In this document: piece by piece, positions 1 through 6,958 of the stretch
Layout of the letters: every line of letters starts with the position of its first letter
How positions within the stretch are numbered: the stretch's first letter is position 1
Translations under genes and position numbers: made by a program
Assembly (NCBI RefSeq): GCF_025060375.1
Contig: NZ_JANXCG010000091.1
Coordinates: 1-32,476 of the forward strand
Reading direction: 5' to 3'
Length of the DNA: 32,476 bases
Origin: Meiothermus sp.
GTDB lineage: Bacteria; Deinococcota; Deinococci; Deinococcales; Thermaceae
Notes under the pieces: model-generated
The model's input: the letters and a program-made list of their open reading frames with translations, nothing else
Database searches by the model: none
Told to the model about the DNA's origin: nothing

Positions 1-442
1 CCCCCACCCGCCCGTTCTTTTCGGTGAAGGCCACAGGGGTGCGGGCCAGCTCCAGAAGGGCCGCGGCGATGCGGTTCTTGAGCCGCTGGCCGGAGATGCG
101 CTGGATGGTCTGGTAGGTCTGTCCGAGGGCCCTCACCAGGCCCTGTACCAGGCTGCTCAGCTCCTGAGGGGAGAGCTGACCGGGGGCCAGGGCATCCACC
201 TTGGTTTCGGTGACCGCCTCAGCAAAGTAGGGCCGGTCGGTTCCGGAGAGTGCCTCCTCACCAAAAAACTCCCCGGGGCGCACGAAGCGCAACGTTAGGG
301 CGTTGCCCTCGTCATCTACGCTCTGGAGCCGCACCAGCCCTTCCCTTACCCGGTAGAGCTGGTCCTTGGGACTGGGCGTCCCAGGGTAGAGGATGATTTC
401 GCCAGGGTCAAAGGTCAGGGTGTCCAGGACGCTGGTCTGCAT
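1..442 (-). CDS. sdrP: SdrP-like Crp/Fnr family transcriptional regulator (C-terminus cut off by window edge)
   Basis: The first 147 codons of a CRP/FNR-family transcription activator. The visible part is the N-terminal beta-roll sensor domain (about residues 8-95, with GEFFGEEAL and YFAEAVT motifs typical of the family) and the long dimerisation helix (about 98-135, ending QRLKNRIAAALLEL). The helix-turn-helix would lie beyond position 1. It matches T. thermophilus SdrP, the stationary-phase/stress regulator that activates without added cAMP, nearly segment by segment as I recall it. The cAMP-contact Arg-Ser pair of true CRP is not apparent; the place reads FFGEEALSGTDRPYF. The start ATG at 442 has a GAGGAG ribosome site. 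It follows corA on the same strand but has its own promoter, so it can be expressed apart from the operon. Confidence 0.85.
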   Translation of the reverse strand, partial: MQTSVLDTLTFDPGEIILYPGTPSPKDQLYRVREGLVRLQSVDDEGNALTLRFVRPGEFFGEEALSGTDRPYFAEAVTETKVDALAPGQLSPQELSSLVQGLVRALGQTYQTIQRISGQRLKNRIAAALLELARTPVAFTEKNGRVG

Positions 443-461
443 AGCTCGCTCCTCGAGCCTG

Positions 462-490
462 ACTATAGCAGGGCTGGGTTTTTTTGTAAA
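462..490 (-). promoter_or_regulatory. sigma-A promoter of sdrP
   Basis: Read on the minus strand: -35 TTTACA (490-485), 17-base spacer, -10 TATAGT (467-462), preceded by TGC so it is also an extended -10. The predicted start lies near 455, giving a leader of about a dozen bases before the ATG at 442. It sits in an AT-rich stretch (480-510) that stands out from the GC-rich surroundings. Confidence 0.75.
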
Positions 491-515
491 CATTTATGTT
501 GATTTATTCGCTGGT

Positions 516-1424
516 TTACCACCAGCCCCGCCGCCGCATCCACCAGGCCAGGCTTCCCCCAATCAGAACCAGCCCGCTCCAGAAGTAAAGCCGCCCCCAG
601 GGCCACTGGTACTCGCTAAAAGCCTCGAAGTTGGTCCCGTAGATACCGGCCCAGAGGGTCATGGGCAGGAAGAGCACCGATATGACGGTGAGGGTTTGGA
701 CCACCCGGTTGAGGCGGTTCCCCTGGGCTGAGAGGTGGACCTCCAGAATGTTGGAAAGCTCGTCGCGAGCCGCATCCAGTCCTCCGTATACCTGCCCCAT
801 GCGGTCGGTGAGGTCGCGGAAAAGATAGGCCTCTGGACCCAGGATGGGCAGCCGTTCCAGGTGCAGCAGGGCCTCGCGGGCTTGGGAGGCCAGCCGCCGC
901 ACCCGCAGAACCTCACGTCGGGCCGAGAAGATGCGGCGGGGTACCTCGGGGGTGTTGGCCCCGTCCAAGGCCCGCTCCTCGAGCTCCTCTACTCGCTCGG
1001 TCAGGGCGTCGGTGTAGGCAAAGAAGGTCTCAACCCCCCGCTCGAGCAGGTGCTGCCAAAGGCGAAGCCCGGTGCCCCCGCGAAAGCTCTGCCAGACTTC
1101 CTCCAGGTAGTGTACGGGCTCGTTGCGGTAGGTAAGGAGCACCTGAACCTCGGGAAAGTAGAAGTAGGAGACCCGCTCAGTGCGGCTGTGGGGGTTGGCC
1201 GGGTTCTCGAGGGTGCGGAAGATCAAGAAGAGGTGGTGGGGATACTCTTCGAAGCGGCTCCAGTGACCTATTTCCCGCGCGTCGGCCAGGGCTAGGGGGT
1301 TGAGGGGGTAGTACTCCTGGATGAGGGCCAGCTCCTCTGGACTGGGGGTTTCCACATCCACCCAGACCTCGCTGGCCAGCAAGCCGGTGGTCATGCCATC
1401 GGAAAGTCGTTTGGCGCGAATCAT
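516..1424 (-). CDS. corA: CorA-like divalent metal transporter, GTN variant
   Basis: A 302-residue member of the CorA (MIT) metal-ion transporter superfamily. A soluble alpha/beta N-terminal domain (about 1-130) is followed by long charged helices (about 130-240) and two C-terminal membrane segments (about 245-262 and 280-296), ending in a basic tail, as in CorA pentamers. The signature after the first membrane helix reads YGTNF (262-266) where almost all CorA proteins have YGMNF; the codon is ACC, not ATG. Because this loop forms the ion-selecting mouth of the pore, the substrate (Mg, Co, Ni or Zn) is uncertain. The start overlaps the cutA stop by four bases (ATGA), implying translational coupling of two metal-related genes. 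Confidence 0.85.
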   Translation of the reverse strand: MIRAKRLSDGMTTGLLASEVWVDVETPSPEELALIQEYYPLNPLALADAREIGHWSRFEEYPHHLFLIFRTLENPANPHSRTERVSYFYFPEVQVLLTYRNEPVHYLEEVWQSFRGGTGLRLWQHLLERGVETFFAYTDALTERVEELEERALDGANTPEVPRRIFSARREVLRVRRLASQAREALLHLERLPILGPEAYLFRDLTDRMGQVYGGLDAARDELSNILEVHLSAQGNRLNRVVQTLTVISVLFLPMTLWAGIYGTNFEAFSEYQWPWGRLYFWSGLVLIGGSLAWWMRRRGWW

Positions 1425-1741
1425 CCTTGGGTGCTGCTCTTCAGCCAGTCCAGATAGGCAGGCAACCCCCTTTCCACCCGGATGGCGACCACCTCGGGCA
1501 CCTGGTAGGGGTGGAGCTCCTGGATGCGCTGCTCCAGGGCTGGGTAGGCTTCCTCTTTGGTCTTGATGAGGAGGAGCTGCTCAGGGTTCTCCTCCACCTG
1601 GCCCTCCCAGCGGTAGACCGAGGTGAGGCCGGGAAGCAGGTTTACACAGGCTGCAAGCCCCTCGTGTACGAGCGTGCGGGCTATAGAGAGGCCGGTTTCC
1701 CCGCTAGGCACAGTACAAAGCACTATTAGGTACATACCCAT
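1421..1741 (-). CDS. cutA: CutA1-family divalent cation tolerance protein
   Basis: A 106-residue protein of the CutA1 family, small trimeric cytoplasmic proteins that bind Cu(II) and are linked to metal tolerance. Family hallmarks are visible: LVHEGLAACVN (about 24-34), VYRWEGQVEE (about 42-51), LLIKT (about 57-61) and the HPYQVPEVVAI segment (about 76-86), with LDWL near the C-terminus. Length is normal. ATG codons at 1741 and 1735 are both possible; neither has a clear ribosome site, and the gene begins three bases after the upstream stop, so coupling to the reductase gene is likely. It overlaps corA by ATGA. Confidence 0.9.
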   Translation of the reverse strand: MGMYLIVLCTVPSGETGLSIARTLVHEGLAACVNLLPGLTSVYRWEGQVEENPEQLLLIKTKEEAYPALEQRIQELHPYQVPEVVAIRVERGLPAYLDWLKSSTQG

Positions 1742-1744
1742 AGG

Positions 1745-2632
1745 CTACACCAGGCCCAGCGAGCGCATGGCCAGGCGGGCTGCAGCAAGGTCCCATAGGG
1801 CATGCCCCACGCTTTTGAAGAGGACCGGGCCTAGGGTCGGTGCGGGCTCTCTCAGGGCCTGGGCCAAGGGGGTAACGCGGCCCCAGTCAACCCCGGCTTG
1901 CAAGAGGTCGCCGGCCTCCGCCTTTGCCCCCTCCAGGGTGTCCACGTAAACGCGAGCCCGCTGCACCACCTCCGGGGCCACTTCGGCCATCTCGGGGCGG
2001 TAGGCCCCCACGGCGGCAACAAAGCTATTCTCGGTGCATTCGCGCAGCACCGGGGTGGGGCTGGTGGTGGCACAGACAATGAGGCGGACCTCTTCCAGGA
2101 CGGCCTCGACCCGATCTATGGCTTGGGCCAGGGTTCCAAGCCGACGGGCGTAGGCAGCCAGGGCCTCCCTGCGCTCGGGGCTGCGGGAGTAGATGTAAAC
2201 CTTGTTGGCGCCCAAGCCGACGTGAAAAGCCTCAAGGTGGGCCTTGGCCTGGGTGCCTGATCCGATGAGGAGAAGGGCACCCCCGGGCTCGGGGGCCAGG
2301 GTCTGGGCCGCCAAGAGGGAGACCGCAGCGGTGCGCCGGGCTGTAACGGTGGCGCCGTCTAGAAGCGCCAAGCGCTCCCCCGTGGGCGTGCGCATCACCA
2401 GAACCTCGGCCCGCACGCTGGGGTTCTGCTGGGGGTGCACGGTGACCAGTTTGGTCACGGTAAGGGTGGGGTCGGCGGCGGGCATCAGGAGCAGGGTGCC
2501 CCCCCCTGGGAGGGGTACTCCCATGCGCTCGGGGGCGATGGGCGGGGGGTTCTGGAGAATCTGGGCGATGGCCTGGGCCAAGGCAGGGTAGGGGAGGAGC
2601 GCTGCGGTCTCCTCGGGGGAGAGGATTCGCAT
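1745..2632 (-). CDS. ornithine cyclodeaminase/mu-crystallin family protein, probable delta(1)-pyrroline-2-carboxylate reductase
   Basis: A 295-residue NAD(P)-binding protein of the ornithine cyclodeaminase/mu-crystallin superfamily. The Rossmann motif LLLIGSGTQAKAHLEAF lies at about residues 120-136; a substrate-side KLVTVHP is near 61-67; GATVTARRTAAVSLLAA (about 93-109) is the usual cofactor/substrate segment. The pattern resembles the subgroup annotated as delta(1)-pyrroline-2-carboxylate reductases (reducing the cyclic imine from hydroxyproline or diamino acids to proline) more than true ornithine cyclodeaminases; that choice is inference from recalled similarity. It sits nine bases downstream of the MOSC gene and three upstream of cutA, inside one tight operon, although its link to sulfite or metals is not evident. 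Confidence 0.75.
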   Translation of the reverse strand: MRILSPEETAALLPYPALAQAIAQILQNPPPIAPERMGVPLPGGGTLLLMPAADPTLTVTKLVTVHPQQNPSVRAEVLVMRTPTGERLALLDGATVTARRTAAVSLLAAQTLAPEPGGALLLIGSGTQAKAHLEAFHVGLGANKVYIYSRSPERREALAAYARRLGTLAQAIDRVEAVLEEVRLIVCATTSPTPVLRECTENSFVAAVGAYRPEMAEVAPEVVQRARVYVDTLEGAKAEAGDLLQAGVDWGRVTPLAQALREPAPTLGPVLFKSVGHALWDLAAARLAMRSLGLV

Positions 2633-2641
2633 AGCCCTAGC

Positions 2642-3085
2642 CTACCAAGGCTGGGGGGGGTGCAGGATGCGGACCTCATCCCCTACCCGGACCAGGCCCC
2701 CTTGGAGCACCCGGGCATACAGGCCGCGCCGACCGTAAAGCAGCCTAGGTAGTCTCAGGTCAAAGCGCGAAAGCGCGTCGCAAACCGTGCAGACCGAGGT
2801 GAGCTCGAGCAGCGCGGAGCCTATTCCCAACCTGGCTCCAGGCCCCAGGGCATGGGGGTCGGGCTCCAGCAAGAGGTTCTCCCCCAGGGCCCCCCAGGGC
2901 AGGGCAATGCCGGCCTCAGCGGCGCGCGCGTAGGCCTGCGTTCCCGCCACCAGCACCGCCTGGTCGGGGTTCCTGCCGAAGTGCCGGTCGCCCTCGGCCC
3001 CCATTCCCGCCACCAGGTGCAGCTCCTCCACCGCGGCCTTGGGCAGGCCGGGCCCGCGGCCTAGGTGGAGGGAGACGACCCGCAT
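2642..3085 (-). CDS. MOSC domain-containing protein
   Basis: A 147-residue stand-alone MOSC domain, the fold found at the C-terminus of molybdenum-cofactor sulfurases and in mARC/YiiM proteins, which handle molybdopterin cofactor or bound sulfur. Visible hallmarks are GMGAEGDRHFG (about 27-37), WGALGENLLLE (about 64-74), a hydrophobic strand with two cysteines, SVCTVC (97-102), and a C-terminal GLYARVLQGGLVRVGDEV. Its ATG overlaps the cytochrome c stop by one base (TGATG), so it is translationally coupled to the sulfite dehydrogenase electron acceptor. A role in maturing or protecting the molybdenum cofactor of the neighbouring SorA-type enzyme is a reasonable inference, not something the sequence proves. 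Confidence 0.8.
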   Translation of the reverse strand: MRVVSLHLGRGPGLPKAAVEELHLVAGMGAEGDRHFGRNPDQAVLVAGTQAYARAAEAGIALPWGALGENLLLEPDPHALGPGARLGIGSALLELTSVCTVCDALSRFDLRLPRLLYGRRGLYARVLQGGLVRVGDEVRILHPPQPW

Positions 3086-3789
3086 CAGCGCAAGCCCAGC
3101 TGCTGCCGGGCGGCGAGCACCTGCTGGGCGGTGAGGTTCTTGCCCCGCTGGGCCCTCACCTCAGCCTCGGTGAAGGGGCCCTGGCCGCTCGGGAAGCTGT
3201 TGCCCCACTGGGTGCTGATGTGGTTGAGCACCGCGGCGATCTCGGCATCGCTAAGGTGGGCGTAGGCTGGCATGATGCCGTTGTAGCTCACCCCCTTCAC
3301 GCTGATTGGCCCCTGCAGGCCGTAGAGCATCATCTGCACCAGCCACTCCCGCCCGCCCCTAGCCGCCAGGATGCTGGGGACATGCCCAGCCAGGGGCGGG
3401 AAGGCACCGGGAATGCCTGTGCCGTTGGCCTGGTGGCAGCCTATGCAGTTGTTGTAGACCTGGGCTCCGCTCACGCTGGCCGGCTGGGCCTGCGGGGCAG
3501 GGGCGGGGGCCTGGGCGCCCGGGGCCAGGTAGGTGGCCAGGTAGTTCAGGATGACCGCCCGCTCCTCAGCGCTCAGGCGCATCCCATAGCCCTGCATCTC
3601 GGTGATGATGGCGTCCCAGCGCTCGCGGCTTTGCCGCTCTCGGGTGACAAAGCCAATTTCGTGACAGCTCTGGCATTTCTGCAGCACCAGGTCGCGCCCG
3701 GGCCCCTCGGGCAGGGCGTTGCTGCCCAGGGCGGAGTAGAGGGCTACCCCAGCCAGAATGGCTACCCCTATGAGGTATCGTTGTTTCAT
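3085..3789 (-). CDS. diheme cytochrome c, likely electron acceptor of sulfite dehydrogenase
   Basis: A 234-residue secreted or membrane-anchored c-type cytochrome. An uncleaved anchor or signal peptide (about 4-22) precedes two heme-binding motifs, CQSCH (39-43) and CIGCH (115-119). The domains are joined by an Ala/Pro/Gln linker (about 92-105). Likely axial methionines are Met65 or Met70 in the first domain and Met173 (GIMPAY) in the second. A C-terminal helical extension follows. It lies just downstream of the sulfite dehydrogenase gene, as cytochrome c550 does in T. thermophilus, where it passes electrons from sulfite towards the terminal oxidases. A good ribosome site (GAGGAGG) precedes the ATG. 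The strong terminator upstream means it needs either read-through or its own weak promoter. Confidence 0.85.
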   Translation of the reverse strand: MKQRYLIGVAILAGVALYSALGSNALPEGPGRDLVLQKCQSCHEIGFVTRERQSRERWDAIITEMQGYGMRLSAEERAVILNYLATYLAPGAQAPAPAPQAQPASVSGAQVYNNCIGCHQANGTGIPGAFPPLAGHVPSILAARGGREWLVQMMLYGLQGPISVKGVSYNGIMPAYAHLSDAEIAAVLNHISTQWGNSFPSGQGPFTEAEVRAQRGKNLTAQQVLAARQQLGLR

Positions 3790-3884
3790 CGGACGTTTTC
3801 CTCCTCACCTCAGTAAGAGTAACACAGCCTCCCTGTGGGAGATGATGAACCACAACCTATTTGCAAGCATTCTAAAGAACTCCT

Positions 3885-3923
3885 AAAAAAAGGCCGGCCC
3901 CGGGGGGTATCCCCCGCCGGCCC
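3885..3923 (-). terminator. strong intrinsic terminator between sulfite dehydrogenase and cytochrome c genes
   Basis: On the minus strand a GC-rich hairpin (outer arms GGCCGGC and GCCGGCC, inner G5 and C5, small bulge, three-base loop) is followed at once by seven T residues (3891-3885). It begins about 14 bases after the sorA stop. This is the best intrinsic terminator in the window, yet the functionally linked cytochrome gene starts only about 95 bases further on. Confidence 0.88.
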
Positions 3924-3936
3924 TGGGCAGAGGGCC

Positions 3937-5181
3937 TCAGGTGACGCGGAACTTGACCCGCATCACCCCATTCCACTCGTAGCCCCGCTCGTTCCACCAG
4001 ATGTTCCCGTTGAGGGGCTGGGTGCGCCCCACGGCGTCGGTGGCCCGGGCCATCACCTCGTACTCCCCGGGGGCCAGCAGCTGGGGCGAGACCCAGCGGT
4101 ACCAGCCGAACTTTCCGTCGTTCCCCTCAATGATGGCCTTGCGCCAGCTGGTGCCGCCGTTTACCGAGACCTCGATGCTCTCGATGGGCACCAGGCCGTC
4201 ATTCCAGGCTACCCCCCGCACCTCAACGATGCGGCCCTTGACCGTGGAGCCCGGCAGGGGGGAGAGGATGAAGGAGTTGATGTTGGCCCCCCAGTTGGAG
4301 CGGGAGTTCTCCAGGGTGTAGTTGTAGCGGCTGCCGGGCTCGGTGGGCAGGATGGGCAGGTTCCAGCCGGGCAGGATGGGGACCCGGTAGCGGGGCACCT
4401 GCTCGCTGCCGGTGCTCTCCCCGGCGGCGAACTCGATTTTGCTGATCCACTTGACGTTGGGCGCGCCGAAGGTGCCCGCGGCCACCAGCCGGGCCGGCCC
4501 GCCGTGCACCGCGGGCAGGGGCTCGCCGTTCATCCCCAGGGCGATCATGGCGCTGTTGTACTCCATCACGCTGATGGGGAAGCTCTTCTCGTAGGGCAGG
4601 GCGCCGCCTTGGGTGGAGGCATTCATGGTGATGAAGCGGGCTCTGGGGTCGAGCTTGACCCCCTTGGCCTCGAGCAGGGTCTTGAGCAGCACCCCCCGCC
4701 AGACCACCTGGCCGATGCCCCCGTAGGTCCAGGGGTTGCCCGAGGGGCGTGGGTTGAAGAAGGTACGCCCGTTGCCCGAGCACTGCAGCACCGTGGTGAC
4801 CTCGGTCTGGGGCAGCCTGGAGAGCTCCTCCACGGTGATCTTGAAGGGCTTGTCCACCAGGCCGGTGACCTCGATCTCCCAGCGGGGCTGCACGTTGGGC
4901 TCGGTGGTGTTGAGCCCTGGCAGGTCGATGTTGTTGCGGATGAAGAGGTTGGCCTTGCTGGTGATGCGCTCGGAGGCTAGGAGCTCGAGGGTTGACTCCA
5001 TCACGATGGGCCGGGAGGAGAGCACCACCAGCTTGGGGTTTTTGCCCCGGACAAGCTGATCGGCGGTGGGCTGTTGCTGGGCCAACCCCCGCCCCATCAA
5101 ACCCAAGGCGGCTCCGGCTACTGCGGTGTGCTTCAGGAAAAGTCGGCGGTCGATGGCGTTTTCAGCAAATTTTTTGGTCAT
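3937..5181 (-). CDS. sorA: sulfite dehydrogenase (SorA-type), molybdopterin-containing, Tat-exported
   Basis: A 414-residue periplasmic molybdenum enzyme of the sulfite oxidase family, oxidising sulfite to sulfate and passing electrons to cytochrome c. The N-terminus has a twin-arginine signal, RRLFLK at 12-17, a hydrophobic stretch and an Ala-Gln cleavage region near 34-36. The oxidoreductase molybdopterin domain (about 80-260) contains the molybdenum-ligand cysteine C134 in TVLQCSGNGR and the HGGPARLV segment (226-233), followed by VKWISKIE (243-250). The C-terminal third is the immunoglobulin-like dimerisation domain. There is no fused heme domain, so the separate diheme cytochrome downstream is the natural partner, as in T. 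thermophilus. The ATG has a GGAGG ribosome site and an excellent promoter. Confidence 0.88.
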   Translation of the reverse strand: MTKKFAENAIDRRLFLKHTAVAGAALGLMGRGLAQQQPTADQLVRGKNPKLVVLSSRPIVMESTLELLASERITSKANLFIRNNIDLPGLNTTEPNVQPRWEIEVTGLVDKPFKITVEELSRLPQTEVTTVLQCSGNGRTFFNPRPSGNPWTYGGIGQVVWRGVLLKTLLEAKGVKLDPRARFITMNASTQGGALPYEKSFPISVMEYNSAMIALGMNGEPLPAVHGGPARLVAAGTFGAPNVKWISKIEFAAGESTGSEQVPRYRVPILPGWNLPILPTEPGSRYNYTLENSRSNWGANINSFILSPLPGSTVKGRIVEVRGVAWNDGLVPIESIEVSVNGGTSWRKAIIEGNDGKFGWYRWVSPQLLAPGEYEVMARATDAVGRTQPLNGNIWWNERGYEWNGVMRVKFRVT

Positions 5182-5205
5182 GTGTACCTCCTTTTTTGTC
5201 CACCC

Positions 5206-5234
5206 ATACTACACTGGGGGTTTGGGATGTTCAA
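5206..5234 (-). promoter_or_regulatory. sigma-A promoter of the sulfite dehydrogenase gene
   Basis: On the minus strand: -35 TTGAAC (5234-5229), exactly 17 bases, -10 TAGTAT (5211-5206). Transcription would start near 5199, leaving a short leader that carries the GGAGG site. On the plus strand the direct repeat TGTTC-AA-TGTTC (5228-5239) overlaps the -35 box and could be a regulator half-site pair. Confidence 0.75.
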
Positions 5235-5318
5235 TGTTCCCCGCAACCAAATTCCTGTGGTGGTAGGCGCTTTTTGGGCGGGCCAGGGGTTGGGTTGGTT
5301 GGGCCGGTTTGCACAGGT

Positions 5319-6950
5319 CTAGCGCGGTTCGAGCCTCACCCGTTCAACGGCCCTGGGCCCCCGCCGTCCGAACCGTCGGGCCAGCTCCAACTCGGAGAGC
5401 ACCAAGGCGGTGGGCCGGCCGTGTGGGCAGACCCAGGGCAGCTCACAGGCAGCCAGCGCGTCCAGAAGGGCCTGGGCCGGGGCCTCGGCCAGGGGGTGGC
5501 CGGCCTTGAGGGCGGGAAGGCAAGCCAGCCGTGCCAGCACGCTGCGCCAGGCCTCGCGAAAGCTGGGGGTTTTCAGGCTTCCCCGGACAACCTCGGGCAG
5601 CAGGGAGGGGTACCCGGCCAAGAAGGCGGGGGCCGTGCGGATGCGGTACCGGCCTGGCCCAAAGGGCTCGAGGCTGAGCCCAGCTTCCTCGAGCTCAGAG
5701 GAGCGCTCCTCCAGACTCACCTCTTCATCCAAGCCGAGGCTCACCACCTCGGGGTAGGGCAGCTCAACAGGGGGCTCGCTCTGGTAGCGCCGGGAGAGCT
5801 CCTCAAAGAGGATGCGCTCGTGGGCGGCGTGCTGGTCTACCACGTATAGCTCATCGCCAGACTCAGCCAGCAGGTAAAGCTCGCGGAAGCGGCCCAGGTA
5901 GGTGAGCCTGGGGAACCGGGAAGGCTGGGCCGGAGCAAGGCCCTGGGGAGGGGTGGGCTCGGGTAGGCTCCGGGTTAGGGGGTGGCTGGTGAGCAGGCTC
6001 TGCACCGCCCGGTTCAGGAAGGCCCGCACCGGCTCAGCCTCCAAAAGCCGCACCCGCGACTTGTCGGGGGAAGTGTTGACCAGGAGGTGGTGGGGTGGGA
6101 GCTCCAGGTTGAGCACTCCAAGGGGGAACTGCCCTTGGGGGAGCAGCTCCTTGTAGGCGGCCAGGAGGGTTTGCAGGAGGGCCTCGGGCCACTCCACCGG
6201 GCGGCCGTTCAGGGCCAGCAGCAGCCGGTCACGACGGGGCCGGGAAAGCTCCGGCCGGGAGAGGAGACCCCTCAGGCGAAAGGGTCCTTCTTCGGCCTGC
6301 AGGGGCAGCAGCCGATTGGCGACCACCGGTCCCCAAAGGAGCTTGGCCGCCTCGCCAAACCCCCCCCCAGCGTGCTGGATCCTCTCCTCTCCATCCACCA
6401 CCAGCCGCCAGGCCAGGTGGGGGTGGTGGAGCAGGTACCGCCCGACAAGCCCCACCACCTTGCGGGCCTCGGCGGCAGGGCTTTCCAGAGCGTTGCGCCG
6501 GGCTGGAAGGTGGCTGAACAGCTCGCTGACCTCGGCCCGGGTCCCAGGGGGCGCAGGGTGCTCGGTGAGGCAGGCCTCCTCGCGGAAAGCTTCCAGGGTG
6601 GCCCCTCCAAGCTGCTCTGCGGGCCTGGAGGTGAGCCGGAGCCGGCCCACCTGCCGGATGGCCCAGAGCCCCTCGCCCCGGAAGCCCAGGGTGCGGATCT
6701 GGTTCAGGTCGGAAAGCTTGCTGGTGGTGTGGTGTTCGGCGGCCAGGGGTAGCTCCTCTTTGGGGATGCCAGCTCCGTTGTCGCTGACCACCACCCGTTC
6801 AATTCCTCCCCCCCAAAGCTCGATTTGGATCCGGGTAGCCCCGGCGTCAAGGGCGTTCTCCAAAAGCTCCCGCACCACATCGGCGGGGCCTTCCACCACC
6901 TCGCCTGCGGCAATCTCGCGGATAACCTCGGGAGGCAGCCGGCGAATCAT
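5319..6950 (-). CDS. mutL: DNA mismatch repair protein MutL (endonuclease type)
   Basis: A 543-residue MutL. The N-terminal GHKL ATPase shows ELLENALDAG (28-37, catalytic Glu and Asn), SDNGAGIP (56-63), TTSKL (75-79) and GFRGEG (89-94). The C-terminal dimerisation/nuclease domain has the metal-binding endonuclease motif DQHAAHE (372-378), the ACLPALKAG segment (476-484) and CPHGRPT (508-514), so this is the nicking type found in bacteria without MutH. Two ATPase-side motifs differ from consensus: GFRGEGL for GFRGEAL and NTSPDK (292-297) for the usual NVHPxK. The proline-rich linker at about 325-345 is short. It starts eight bases after mutS ends, so both are made from one transcript. Confidence 0.95.
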   Translation of the reverse strand: MIRRLPPEVIREIAAGEVVEGPADVVRELLENALDAGATRIQIELWGGGIERVVVSDNGAGIPKEELPLAAEHHTTSKLSDLNQIRTLGFRGEGLWAIRQVGRLRLTSRPAEQLGGATLEAFREEACLTEHPAPPGTRAEVSELFSHLPARRNALESPAAEARKVVGLVGRYLLHHPHLAWRLVVDGEERIQHAGGGFGEAAKLLWGPVVANRLLPLQAEEGPFRLRGLLSRPELSRPRRDRLLLALNGRPVEWPEALLQTLLAAYKELLPQGQFPLGVLNLELPPHHLLVNTSPDKSRVRLLEAEPVRAFLNRAVQSLLTSHPLTRSLPEPTPPQGLAPAQPSRFPRLTYLGRFRELYLLAESGDELYVVDQHAAHERILFEELSRRYQSEPPVELPYPEVVSLGLDEEVSLEERSSELEEAGLSLEPFGPGRYRIRTAPAFLAGYPSLLPEVVRGSLKTPSFREAWRSVLARLACLPALKAGHPLAEAPAQALLDALAACELPWVCPHGRPTALVLSELELARRFGRRGPRAVERVRLEPR

Positions 6951-6958
6951 CCCCTACC

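Noticed and set aside
510-526. GCTGGT/ACCAGC hairpin at the corA stop as a terminator
   Set aside because: Only six pairs, overlapping the stop codon, and no T tract follows on the minus strand.
3835-4980. A 381-codon open frame on the plus strand opposite sorA
   Set aside because: It mirrors the minus-strand sorA codons in high-GC DNA; the product is a Gly/Val/His/Ala-rich string with no domain, and sorA has clear motifs, a promoter and a terminator.
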